Assembly (NCBI GenBank): GCA_021163465.1
Contig: JAGGWU010000147.1
Location: forward strand, 1-18,208
Length of the DNA stretch: 18,208 bases
Direction of reading: 5' to 3'
Source: Candidatus Bipolaricaulota bacterium
GTDB lineage: Bacteria > Bipolaricaulota > Bipolaricaulia > Bipolaricaulales > Bipolaricaulaceae
Shown: positions 1 through 7,320 of the stretch, in pieces
How the letters are laid out: each line of letters opens with the position of its first letter
Numbering within the stretch: position 1 is the first letter of the stretch
Notes under the pieces: model-generated
Told to the model about the DNA's origin: nothing
What the model saw: only the letters and a program-made list of their open reading frames with translations
Databases searched by the model: none
Made by a program: the position numbers and the translations under genes

Positions 1-878
1 GGGCCCTGGGGGCGTTTTCCGCCGGGATCGGCCGCTCCGAGATGGCGGCCCTGTGGGCTACCTCGAAGCTCTGGCTCAAGGTCCCCACGACCATCAAGAT
101 CGAGCTTTCCGGGACACTGCCGGAGCTCGTGACCGCCAAGGACGTGATCCTTTATCTCATCGGCAAACTCGGGGCCGATGGGGCTCTGTACCGTTCGGTG
201 GAGTTCGCCGGACCGCTGGTGGAGGGGATGTCCATCTCCGACCGGATCGTTCTTTGCAACATGGCCGCGGAGATGGGGGCCAAGAACGGGTATGTGGCCC
301 CCGACGAGACCACCTTCTCTTACCTCCGGGAGCGGGGGGTCACCGATTACGAGCCCGTGTACCCCGACCCCGACGCCGCCTACGAGGAGGTCCTCCGGTT
401 CGACCTCACCGATCTTCCGCCCCAAGTGGCCCGTCCCCACACCGTGGACAACGTGGTCCCGATCTCGGAGGTGGAGGGGCTGCGGGTGGACCAGGTGCTT
501 CTCGGTACCTGCACCAACGGCCGGCTGGAGGACCTGCGGCTGGCGGCGGAGGTGATGGGGGGACGTCCCGTGGCGGAGGGGGTGCGGATGCTGGTCATCC
601 CCGCCTCCCGGGAGGTGTGGACACGGGCCGCCAGGGAGGGCCTGTTGGGGAAGTTCGTGGAGGCCGGGGCCATGGTACTCAACCCCGGATGCGGGCCGTG
701 CTTGGGAGCCCATCAGGGAGTGCTGGCCCCCGGGGAGGTGTGCGTTTCCACCTCCAACCGCAACTTCAAGGGGCGGATGGGATCCCCCGAGGCCGAGGTG
801 TACCTGGCCTCGCCGGCGGTGGCCGCCGCGGCCGCCGTCACCGGGAAGATCACCGATCCCCGCAAGCTCATAGGCTGA
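1..878 (+). CDS. leuC: LeuC/HacA-type dehydratase large subunit, 3' part only
   Basis: This is the C-terminal part (about 291 residues) of an aconitase-superfamily large subunit. The frame is open from base 3, so the 5' end lies outside the window and the first ATG at 42 is internal. Visible hallmarks are the conserved start-of-window segment GALGAF/GIG..EMAA..WATSKLW, a cysteine in GTCTNGR (around base 510), and the CGPC pair (Cys codons at 690 and 699) in NPGCGPCLGAHQG, together the three [4Fe-4S] ligands. The tail NRNFKGRMGS..AEVYLASP is characteristic of the LeuC/homoaconitase branch. Family members isomerise 2- to 3-isopropylmalate in leucine synthesis, or (iso)homocitrate in related pathways; the sequence alone does not separate these. 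The partner small subunit (LeuD) does not follow; the next gene encodes DUF362. It could lie upstream or elsewhere. Confidence 0.9.
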   Translation, partial: ALGAFSAGIGRSEMAALWATSKLWLKVPTTIKIELSGTLPELVTAKDVILYLIGKLGADGALYRSVEFAGPLVEGMSISDRIVLCNMAAEMGAKNGYVAPDETTFSYLRERGVTDYEPVYPDPDAAYEEVLRFDLTDLPPQVARPHTVDNVVPISEVEGLRVDQVLLGTCTNGRLEDLRLAAEVMGGRPVAEGVRMLVIPASREVWTRAAREGLLGKFVEAGAMVLNPGCGPCLGAHQGVLAPGEVCVSTSNRNFKGRMGSPEAEVYLASPAVAAAAAVTGKITDPRKLIG

Positions 879-899
879 AGGTCCCCGGTCCCGTACACG

Positions 900-2060
900 A
901 TGGCCAACACGCGGGTGGCGGTGGTGCGGGCGGGAGGTTACGGGTCCCCGGAGCTGTGCGATGCGGTGGAACGAGCCCTGGATTTGCTCGGGGGCCTGGA
1001 GCAGTTCATCCCCCGAGGTGCCAAGGTCTTCGTGAAGGTGAACCTCCTGCCGCCGCCCTCGCCCCCGGAACGGGCCATCATCACCCACCCGGCCTTCGCG
1101 GAGGCCGTCCTTTCCCTCCTGCGGGAGATCACCCCCCACATCACCGTGGGGGACGACGTGCACGACCTCCGAAGCTTTGAAGTCTCCGGCTACCGCGAGA
1201 TCTGCGCCCGGTTGGGGGTGGAGCTTCTGAACCTGCGGGAGAAGGGGTTCACGGAGGTCGAGGTGAACGGCGCGGTTTTGGATAAGGCTTATATTGCCAG
1301 AGCCGTTCTCGAAGCCGACGTGATCGTGAACCTCCCCAAGCTCAAGACCCACTCCCTCACCACATTCACCGGGGCGGTGAAGAACTTTTACGGCGTCGTC
1401 CCCGCGGGGCTCCGCACCCGCTTCCACGGGGATCATCCCCGGCCCGCGGAGTTCTGCCAACTCCTCGTGGACATCTTCTCGGCGGTGCGGCCGGCCCTCA
1501 CGGTGATGGACGCGGTGGTGGGGATGGAGGGCGCTGGGCCCGCCAACGGGGATCCCCGGGAGATCGGCCTGGTCATCGCGGGAGGGGACGCGGTGGCGGT
1601 GGATGCCGTGGCCCAATCCATCGTGGGCCTCGATCCCTTGCGGGTCTGGACCACCCGCCACGCCCACGACCGAGGCTTAGGCACCGGGGATCCCGCGGAG
1701 ATCGAGGTGGTGGGGGAGGAGGTCGCCTCGGTCCGGGTGGAGGATTTCCGGTTGCCACCGGCAGCAGGGGAGGTGTTGGGGCGCCTCCCCCGGATCCTTA
1801 CCCGCTGGGCCACCCAGCACCTGCAAGCATGTCCCGTGGTGGTGCCGGAAAGGTGCGTGGGCTGCGGGGCTTGTGTGTGCGCCTGCCCCACAGGGGCCGC
1901 CGCGATCGACGGCGGGCGCGCGCGGATAGATCGGAGGAGTTGCATTCGGTGTATGTGCTGTCACGAAGCCTGCCGATACGATGCCATCGAGCTCCGCACC
2001 GATTCCGTAGCTCGGCTCATCCGCTCCCTCGAAGTCGCGCTTCACCGTCGGAGGCGTTGA
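900..2060 (+). CDS. DUF362 protein with C-terminal 2x[4Fe-4S] ferredoxin domain
   Basis: This is a 386-aa protein. Residues 1-300 match the DUF362 fold (AVVRAGGYG near the N-terminus; DVIVNLPKLKTH..TGAVKNFYG at 140-165; DAVVGMEGAGP at 204-214; a GGD.VAVDAVA segment at 228-238). Residues 311-365 hold two [4Fe-4S] motifs, CxxCxxCxxxC at 319/322/325/329 and at 348/351/354/358, the second followed by RYDAIE. DUF362 proteins with this tail are presumed cytoplasmic redox or electron-transfer proteins, but no reaction is established for the family. The gene starts 21 bp after leuC and may be co-transcribed with it. The ribosome site before the ATG at 900 is weak, so a slightly later start is possible. 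The C-terminal tail is Arg-rich (HRRRR). Confidence 0.88.
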   Translation: MANTRVAVVRAGGYGSPELCDAVERALDLLGGLEQFIPRGAKVFVKVNLLPPPSPPERAIITHPAFAEAVLSLLREITPHITVGDDVHDLRSFEVSGYREICARLGVELLNLREKGFTEVEVNGAVLDKAYIARAVLEADVIVNLPKLKTHSLTTFTGAVKNFYGVVPAGLRTRFHGDHPRPAEFCQLLVDIFSAVRPALTVMDAVVGMEGAGPANGDPREIGLVIAGGDAVAVDAVAQSIVGLDPLRVWTTRHAHDRGLGTGDPAEIEVVGEEVASVRVEDFRLPPAAGEVLGRLPRILTRWATQHLQACPVVVPERCVGCGACVCACPTGAAAIDGGRARIDRRSCIRCMCCHEACRYDAIELRTDSVARLIRSLEVALHRRRR

Positions 2061-2072
2061 GCCTTAAGGCTC
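2059..2072. terminator. palindrome between convergent genes, possible bidirectional terminator
   Basis: GAGCCTTAAGGCTC is a perfect 14-bp palindrome. It overlaps the TGA of the DUF362 gene (2058-2060) and the TAA of the thermonuclease gene on the other strand (2066-2064), whose ends are only 3 bp apart. Its position suggests a shared transcription end. There is no T-run on either side and the palindrome has no loop, so it is not a standard intrinsic terminator. Confidence 0.35.
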
Positions 2073-2927
2073 GGGGTAGCGGTACTCGTACACCACGGTT
2101 TCACCAAAGGTCAGCTGTGCCACGTCCCCTTCACGGCGCCAGACCTTTCGCCCGGTCCAGTACCAATCGATGACCCCTGCCTCTCGGTCCACAACGAACT
2201 CCCCTTTGCGACCGGAGTTTACCGGGCCGGAGTGGACTCGGAGGATCCATCCGGGCGGGAGGAGGAGCTCGCGGGTATAGCGGCCGAAATCCAAGGTCTG
2301 TGAAGGGTGGCTGGTGAGGGCCCAACCGGCGGCGAGGTCCAGGGGTTCAGCACCACGGTTTATGATGTACGCGATTTCATCGTTTCCCCAATGTTTTATC
2401 GCCGCGATCACTAAGTCCGCATCGAAGAATGGATCACACTCTCCCCACCACCCTCGCCTCTCGAGGGCGGCGAGGATCTGCGCGCGAATGACCCATGGGG
2501 TATAGCGGATGTCGAAATAATCCTCGCCCCAGATGTCCTTCACGTCCCGCACATCGAGCTTGGCGAAGCCTTCCCTGGCCAAGGTTGCGGCCAGCAATGA
2601 CCCCGGGGTCTGTACTGGGGCAAGGAAAACGTGGGCGAGGAGCCTTCCGTTCCGGTCCCGGCGCTCGAGGCCCTTTTCCGGATCGAGCTCGAGCCAGATG
2701 GCGCGCGTTATCAATTCCTGTACGAACTCCACTGCTTCTCCCCCTAGGCAGCCTTGTCGCTCCACAGCGTCAATCCCCATGATCCTGAGCTCGTCCCGTT
2801 TGCCGGCTATCTCCACCACGATGGTGTCTCCGTCGATGGCCCAAAGCCCCGTACTCTCCACGAGTTCTTCTCCCATCGTGGAGAGGAATAAAAGCAGGAA
2901 GACCACGAAGATCCAAAGAAGCCGCAT
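2064..2927 (-). CDS. secreted thermonuclease (SNase) with lamin-tail-like C-terminal domain
   Basis: This is a 287-aa protein. Residues 1-18 form a hydrophobic signal peptide (MRLLWIFVVFLLLFLSTMG). Residues 25-155 are an SNase domain: the metal-binding DGDT at 32-35, Arg48 and Glu56 spaced as in staphylococcal nuclease Arg35/Glu43 (RIMGIDAVE), and Arg95 in GRLLAHVFL matching Arg87. All three catalytic positions are therefore kept. Residues from about 160 to 287 (IAYIINRGAEPLDLAAGWALTS, then a LPPGW segment) resemble a lamin-tail beta-sandwich. The expected activity is a Ca2+-dependent extracellular or periplasmic nuclease acting on DNA or RNA. The start has an excellent ribosome site (AAGGAGGG) and follows the mtfA-like gene by 15 nt, so the two are one unit. 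The C-terminal domain call is less certain than the nuclease call. Confidence 0.87.
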   Translation of the reverse strand: MRLLWIFVVFLLLFLSTMGEELVESTGLWAIDGDTIVVEIAGKRDELRIMGIDAVERQGCLGGEAVEFVQELITRAIWLELDPEKGLERRDRNGRLLAHVFLAPVQTPGSLLAATLAREGFAKLDVRDVKDIWGEDYFDIRYTPWVIRAQILAALERRGWWGECDPFFDADLVIAAIKHWGNDEIAYIINRGAEPLDLAAGWALTSHPSQTLDFGRYTRELLLPPGWILRVHSGPVNSGRKGEFVVDREAGVIDWYWTGRKVWRREGDVAQLTFGETVVYEYRYPEP

Positions 2928-2942
2928 TTTTTCCCTCCTTTT

Positions 2943-3734
2943 TCAGCCCAGCTCCTCCGCCTCGGGCGGATGACGCCAGTCCGCGGCAGGGTTCTGGCGG
3001 AAGAACGTCGCCAAAGACCTGTAGAGGTCGGGATGCCGCTGGTGGAGCCTCTGGGGACACATGAAGAACGCCTCCACCGCCACGGCGAAGAACTCCGCGG
3101 GGCTCGTGGTCCCGTAGCGATCGAGGAGGGTAGGCCTCCCCAAGAGGGCTTCCCGGCGCAGGCGTCGGTATTCCGCCTGCATCACCCGGCGCCATTCCTC
3201 CGCCGGCACCCTTCCGGCGATGGCCGGCGTTCCCTCGGCCCTTCCGCTTTCATAATCCAGCTGGTGGGCGAATTCATGGATCACCACGTGCCGGCACCTC
3301 CGGGCCCGCCGGGAATCCCGCAACACCGCCTCCCAGGATAATACCACCGGGCCCCGCTGCCACGCTTCGCCGGACCGGACCTGATATCCCTCCACCACCA
3401 CACCGATGGGGTCCTCCTCTTTGTAAGGGGCCAGGTACTCGGTGGGGTAAACCACCACGGTGCGCATGCGCGGGAAGTAGTCGGTCTCCCGATGCAAAAG
3501 AAGGAGACAAGCATATGCCGCCACCGTCACCTTCACCTCTTCCGTCACCTCGAATCCGCCGCCCCCGAAGAACTTCTTTTCGTGGAGGAAGACGAGGACA
3601 TGGCCGAAGAGCTCCCGCAGGTCTTCTTCCGGAAGCCATCGGTAATGGAGGAAATTCCGCTCCAAGGTGGATACCCAGGAAGCGGGAAATTCCGAAGATC
3701 GCGATCTTCTCCGCTTAAACCTTCTCAGAAACAC
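2943..3734 (-). CDS. mtfA: MtfA-like zinc metallopeptidase (M90 family)
   Basis: This is a 263-aa cytoplasmic protein without signal peptide or membrane segments. The zinc site HEFAH lies at residues 153-157, with the downstream Glu214 in SPAEFFAVAVEAFF as likely third ligand, as in MtfA/M90 peptidases. The upstream segment WQRGPVVLSWEAV and the VVVYPTEY strand also match the family. In enterobacteria MtfA binds the glucose repressor Mlc and has aminopeptidase activity; no Mlc or PTS gene is visible here, so the role in this organism is open. The start is a GTG at 3734 (reverse strand), chosen because the Arg-rich N-terminus and length fit the family; the ribosome site (ATAGGTT) is weak. It is the first gene of a - strand pair with the thermonuclease. 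Confidence 0.85.
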   Translation of the reverse strand: MFLRRFKRRRSRSSEFPASWVSTLERNFLHYRWLPEEDLRELFGHVLVFLHEKKFFGGGGFEVTEEVKVTVAAYACLLLLHRETDYFPRMRTVVVYPTEYLAPYKEEDPIGVVVEGYQVRSGEAWQRGPVVLSWEAVLRDSRRARRCRHVVIHEFAHQLDYESGRAEGTPAIAGRVPAEEWRRVMQAEYRRLRREALLGRPTLLDRYGTTSPAEFFAVAVEAFFMCPQRLHQRHPDLYRSLATFFRQNPAADWRHPPEAEELG

Positions 3735-3871
3735 AACCTATCTTTACGCCAGGGACCGCAAGGGTCAATGGCGCCCTTTGCTGATGGAAGATAAGGGTCA
3801 CTCGGACCTGCTTGGACCGTGGGGAAGGGAAGCGCGAAAAACCTTGTACCGCTGCCTCTGCAAAGTTTTTC

Positions 3872-3877
3872 TATAAT
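3872..3877 (+). promoter_or_regulatory. candidate -10 box upstream of the TIP49 gene
   Basis: TATAAT sits 134 bases before the TIP49 start, in the AT-richest part of the 277-bp gap between two divergent genes. The nearest -35-like hexamer, TTGTAC at 3844-3849, is 22 bp away, too far for a standard promoter, so this call rests on the -10 alone. If it is used, the transcript has a leader of about 125 nt. Confidence 0.35.
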
Positions 3878-3950
3878 TGGTGGGAAAGTGAAACAGGGCT
3901 CGAGAAAGCCCGAGATCTTAGGCCCGGCTAACGATAAAAATGCTCTTACT

Positions 3951-3997
3951 TAGACGATCCCGACGACCCTTCGGGTTTCAGGACGGAGCCTCGTCTA
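3951..3997 (+). promoter_or_regulatory. predicted structured leader element before the TIP49 gene
   Basis: A perfect 7-bp inverted repeat, TAGACGA at 3951-3957 and TCGTCTA at 3991-3997, closes a region with an inner hairpin (ACCC, TTC loop, GGGT at 3966-3976). The outer arm ends two bases before the Shine-Dalgarno AAGGAGG (3999-4005). A separate small hairpin, GGGCT/AGCCC, lies upstream at 3896-3911. The position could allow control of ribosome access. I recognise no known riboswitch or protein-binding RNA class here, and there is no T-run to make it a terminator. Confidence 0.3.
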
Positions 3998-4011
3998 GAA
4001 GGAGGTGCAGG

Positions 4012-5373
4012 ATGGCGGCGGAGATAAAGCCCATTTCAGGCGAGAAATTCGAGAGGATCGGCGCTCACAGCCACATCAAAGGGCTGGGGCTTGAGGGCTT
4101 GAGGGCCCGCCCCGTGGCCGACGGGATGGTGGGACAGACCGAGGCCCGGGAGGCGGCGGGGATCGTGGTCCGCATGATAAAAGAAGGCCGGATGGCCGGC
4201 CGGGCCATCCTCCTGGCCGGTCCCCCGGGCACGGGGAAGACCGCCATCGCTATCGCCATCGCCCGGGAGCTCGGGGCCGATGTCCCCTTCGTTTCCTTGA
4301 GCGGGTCCGAGATCTACTCCGCGGAGATGAAGAAAACGGAGGTCCTCATGCAGGCCATGCGCAAGGCCATCGGTGTTAGGCTCCACGAGCTCCGCAAGGT
4401 CTACGAGGGCGAGGTGACCGCCTTCGATGTGAAGCTCGCCCGACATCCCTATAACCCCTACCAACAGATCCCCGAGTCCGCCCGCCTGACCTTGGAGACC
4501 ACCGACGATCGGCGCACCTTCAACGTGGGAAGCTCCATTACCGTCTCCATGATCAACCAGGGGATCTCCATGGGCGACGTGATCCAGATCGATGCCGAAA
4601 CGGGCCGCGTGATCCGCGTGGGGCGTTCCGAAAAGGCTTCCGAGACGTACGAGATCGCCGCGGCCTCCGAGAAGCCGGTCCCCCGCCCCACCGGCCCCGT
4701 GGAGAAGGAAAAGGAGTTCGTCTACACCATGACCCTGAATGATCTAGACGAGATAAACGCCCGTCGGGGCGGTGGGATGCTCTCCCTTTTCTTCGGGGCC
4801 CCCGAGCGGGCCGAGATCGATCCCGAGGTGAGACAACGGGTGGATGAAATGGTGAAGGAGAGGGTGGAAGAGGGGACCGCCGAGATCATACCGGGGGTCC
4901 TCTTCATAGACGAAGTGGCCATGCTGGATATCGAGGCCTTCGCCTTCCTCAACCGGGCCATGGAGTCGGAATTGGCCCCGGTGATCATCCTCGCCAGCAA
5001 CCGCGGCGTGACCAAGGTCCGGGGAACCGATATTTCCTCTCCCCACGGGATTCCCTTGGATCTCCTGGACCGCCTCCTCATCATTACCACGCGTCCCTAC
5101 AAGGCCGAGGAAGTTCGAGAGATCCTGACGATCAGGATGCGCGAGGAGGGGGTGGAGGCCGAGGAAGAGGCGCTGGAGCTCCTAACTCGGATCGGAGCCG
5201 AAAGCTCGCTTCGGTACGCCGTGCAAATGATAAGGCCCGCGGCCGAAGTGGCCCGGGAAAACGGCCATGGAAAGATAACCACCGCGGATGTGGAGCGCGT
5301 AAAGGGCCTCTTTGCCGACGTGCGGAAAAGTACAAGATATCTAAAGGAGTACGAGGAGAAACTCCTGGCGTAA
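4012..5373 (+). CDS. TIP49/RuvBL (pontin-reptin) family AAA+ ATPase
   Basis: This 453-aa protein has the usual RuvBL length and full architecture. The N-terminus carries the family signature ERIGAHSHIKGLGL (14-27). Walker A is GPPGTGKT at 70-77, Walker B LFIDEV at 297-302, sensor 1 Asn330 in ASNRG, an arginine finger in LLDR (354) and sensor 2 Arg401 in SLRYAVQ. Between the Walker motifs, at about 123-235, lies the domain II insertion (OB-like, IGVR..EGEV) that separates RuvBL from bacterial RuvB. In eukaryotes these ATPases form hexamers that assemble chromatin remodellers, snoRNPs and PIKK kinases; bacterial roles are not established. The start at 4012 is set by AAGGAGGTGCAGG; an ATG 24 codons upstream is in frame but lies in the leader and has no ribosome site. 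The gene is monocistronic, with a terminator following. Confidence 0.95.
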   Translation: MAAEIKPISGEKFERIGAHSHIKGLGLEGLRARPVADGMVGQTEAREAAGIVVRMIKEGRMAGRAILLAGPPGTGKTAIAIAIARELGADVPFVSLSGSEIYSAEMKKTEVLMQAMRKAIGVRLHELRKVYEGEVTAFDVKLARHPYNPYQQIPESARLTLETTDDRRTFNVGSSITVSMINQGISMGDVIQIDAETGRVIRVGRSEKASETYEIAAASEKPVPRPTGPVEKEKEFVYTMTLNDLDEINARRGGGMLSLFFGAPERAEIDPEVRQRVDEMVKERVEEGTAEIIPGVLFIDEVAMLDIEAFAFLNRAMESELAPVIILASNRGVTKVRGTDISSPHGIPLDLLDRLLIITTRPYKAEEVREILTIRMREEGVEAEEEALELLTRIGAESSLRYAVQMIRPAAEVARENGHGKITTADVERVKGLFADVRKSTRYLKEYEEKLLA

Positions 5374-5409
5374 CCCAAGGTTTTTTGGCCGGTTCCCCGG
5401 AAACCACGT

Positions 5410-5439
5410 GGAGGCCGGGATCTTCCCGGCCTCCTTTTT
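5410..5439 (+). terminator. intrinsic terminator after the TIP49 gene
   Basis: A perfect 10-bp stem, GGAGGCCGGG (5410-5419) with CCCGGCCTCC (5425-5434), encloses a 5-nt ATCTT loop and is followed at once by TTTTT (5435-5439). It lies 37 bp after the TIP49 stop. It also shows that the kinase gene downstream cannot use the in-frame start at 5408, which would put the terminator inside the coding region. Confidence 0.92.
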
Positions 5440-5540
5440 CGATTCGGACGTGGATCAGGAGCCGGTGTCGTTCCAAATCCCGGGAGGAAAGGCGGACGTG
5501 TCCGACCATCCCTTCTCCTGGAACCGGGAACCGTTCGGCG

Positions 5541-5546
5541 TACAAT
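5541..5546 (+). promoter_or_regulatory. candidate -10 box very close to the kinase start
   Basis: TACAAT ends only 11 bases before the ATG at 5558, so transcription from it would start at or within a few bases of the start codon, giving a leaderless or nearly leaderless mRNA. No good -35 hexamer is seen at the right distance. A promoter is needed somewhere between the terminator at 5439 and the gene. Confidence 0.3.
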
Positions 5547-5557
5547 GGGAAATTCCT

Positions 5558-7276
5558 ATGGCCAAGGTCTATCCTTCGGGGCCGCGGAGCACCGCGCAGG
5601 TGCGGTTGAGCGACGGCCGCATCTTCGAGGGGCCGGTGGGGACCAAGCTGGAGGATTTCCTCCGGGCCGCCTTCCCCGATGCCCCTATCCCCTTCATCGC
5701 TGGAATAACGGAAGGGAAGCTACTGGAACTTTCCACCCCTGTGGAGCGGGACCTCGAGATCAGGCCGGTGTTCATCACCGACTCTGAAGGGATCAGGATC
5801 TACACCCGCTCCCTGGTCCTCCTTTTGGCCGCCGCGGTGGAGGAACTCTTCCCGGGGACCCGGATTGTGGTGGACCATTCCGTGCCCTTTGGGGGGTATT
5901 ACTGCTGGGTCCTCGACCGGGAACCCTTTGGGCTGGAGGAACTTTCGCTCATTGAATCCAAGATGCGGGAGTTCGTCGAGGCCGATGCTCCCATCGAGAA
6001 GAGGATGCTTCCCGCAGCGGACGCAGCCCGTGCGCTTGCGGCGCAGGGAAAGGAGGCCAAGGCGGAGCTTCTCCTTTCCAGCTCACACGAAGCCCGGATC
6101 CCCTTGTACCGTTTGGGCAAGGTGCAGGATTACTTCTTCGGGCCCATGGCCCCTTCGGCGGGGTATCTCCGGTTCTTCGCCCTGAGCCCGTATCACCGCG
6201 GGTTTATCCTCCGGTTCCCCCGCCGGGAGCGTCCCACCGAGCTTTCTCCTGTGGAGGATTACACCACGCTGTGGCAGGTGTTCGAAGAGTACGGCCGATG
6301 GCTTGAGCTTTTGGGGCTACAGGATGTGCGATCCATCAACAAGGCCATTGGCAACGGTCGCATCCGCGAGATCATCCTCGTCTCCGAGGCCTTGCATCAA
6401 GAGAGGATCGTTCGCATCGCAGAGGAGATCGCCGAACTCCCTCCGGAACGACGTCGGATCGTGCTCATCGCCGGTCCCTCGGCATCCGGGAAGACCACCT
6501 TCACCAAGCGCCTCTGTGTCCAGCTTATCTCCCGGGGACTGCGGCCGTATCCCATATCGCTCGATGACTATTTCTTTCCCCGTGAGGAAATGGAGCGGCG
6601 GGGCATCGACGACTTCGACGATGTCAAAGCGGTGGACCTGGAACTTTTCCGGCGGCATGTGGAGGCGCTCCTTGAGGGAGGGGAAGTGCGGCTTCCCCGG
6701 TTTAACTTCGTTACCGGGAAGAGGGAGCGCGGACCGAAACTAAGTCTGGGCCGGGACGGGATCCTGTTGGTGGAGGGGATCCACTGCCTGAACCCGGTGG
6801 TGTTGCCGGGGGAGCCGGGGGAAAACGCCTTCAAGATTTACGTCTCTGCGCTGACCCAATTGAACCTGGACGAGCTCAATCGCATCCCTACCACCGATAC
6901 CCGGCTTATCCGCAGGATAGTGCGGGACGCGGCCTTCAGGGGGTACAGCGCCGAAGATACATTGCGGCTGTGGGGAAACGTCCGCCGCGGAGAAAAGAGG
7001 TTCATCTTCCCGTATCAGGGAAGGGCTGATGTCATGTTCAACTCGGCCCTGGCGTATGAATGGGCGGTGTTGCGGCCGCGGGCGGAACGCCTGCTTTTGG
7101 AGGTCCGGGATCCGAAGCATCGGATCGAGGCCGAACGGTTACTCGGGCTTCTGCGGTGGGTGGTGCCCTATTTTGGTCGGGAGGTGCCGCAGATCTCGAT
7201 CCTGCGGGAGTTCATCGGGGGATCTATCCTGAGGGACTACTTCCCGAGCCCCTTCGAGCGGGCCCTGCGCCGCTGA
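5558..7276 (+). CDS. uridine/nucleoside kinase with N-terminal TGS-like and ThrRS-SAD-like domains
   Basis: This is a 572-aa protein. Residues 13-72 look like a TGS domain (VRLSDGRIFEGPVGTKLEDFL..AAF) and residues 75-230 like the second additional domain (SAD) of threonyl-/alanyl-tRNA synthetases (VDHSVPFGGYYCW). Residues 298-520 form a uridine kinase/phosphoribulokinase P-loop domain with Walker A GPSASGKT (306-313), SLDDYFFPREE (334-344) and LLVEGIHCLNP. This fusion is a known bacterial type, often annotated as nucleoside kinase; phosphorylation of uridine or a related nucleoside by NTP is expected but the true substrate is unproven. The SAD-like half suggests an RNA or nucleotide sensing role (inference). 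The start at 5558 is chosen because an upstream in-frame start would include the terminator. No clear Shine-Dalgarno precedes it. Confidence 0.88.
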   Translation: MAKVYPSGPRSTAQVRLSDGRIFEGPVGTKLEDFLRAAFPDAPIPFIAGITEGKLLELSTPVERDLEIRPVFITDSEGIRIYTRSLVLLLAAAVEELFPGTRIVVDHSVPFGGYYCWVLDREPFGLEELSLIESKMREFVEADAPIEKRMLPAADAARALAAQGKEAKAELLLSSSHEARIPLYRLGKVQDYFFGPMAPSAGYLRFFALSPYHRGFILRFPRRERPTELSPVEDYTTLWQVFEEYGRWLELLGLQDVRSINKAIGNGRIREIILVSEALHQERIVRIAEEIAELPPERRRIVLIAGPSASGKTTFTKRLCVQLISRGLRPYPISLDDYFFPREEMERRGIDDFDDVKAVDLELFRRHVEALLEGGEVRLPRFNFVTGKRERGPKLSLGRDGILLVEGIHCLNPVVLPGEPGENAFKIYVSALTQLNLDELNRIPTTDTRLIRRIVRDAAFRGYSAEDTLRLWGNVRRGEKRFIFPYQGRADVMFNSALAYEWAVLRPRAERLLLEVRDPKHRIEAERLLGLLRWVVPYFGREVPQISILREFIGGSILRDYFPSPFERALRR

Positions 7277-7320
7277 TTCATGTCCCAAAATTAGGAATCG
7301 GTGTCCGATGCCCCGATCCC

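Noticed and set aside
53..1180. Long + strand frame overlapping leuC and DUF362
   Set aside because: It is very rich in Gly, Arg and Pro, crosses two real genes in another frame and has no motif; it is a product of GC-rich codon use.
3667..3876. 69-codon + strand frame running from the mtfA 5' end into the gap
   Set aside because: It overlaps the mtfA-like gene on the other strand, has no ribosome site and no recognisable features.
3940..4011. N-terminal extension of the TIP49 gene from ATG 3940
   Set aside because: There is no ribosome site, the extra residues are Arg-rich and not in the family, and the ATG at 4012 has a perfect AAGGAGG.
5408..5557. N-terminal extension of the kinase from GTG 5408
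   Set aside because: It would include the intrinsic terminator at 5410-5439 and adds 50 residues not seen in the family.
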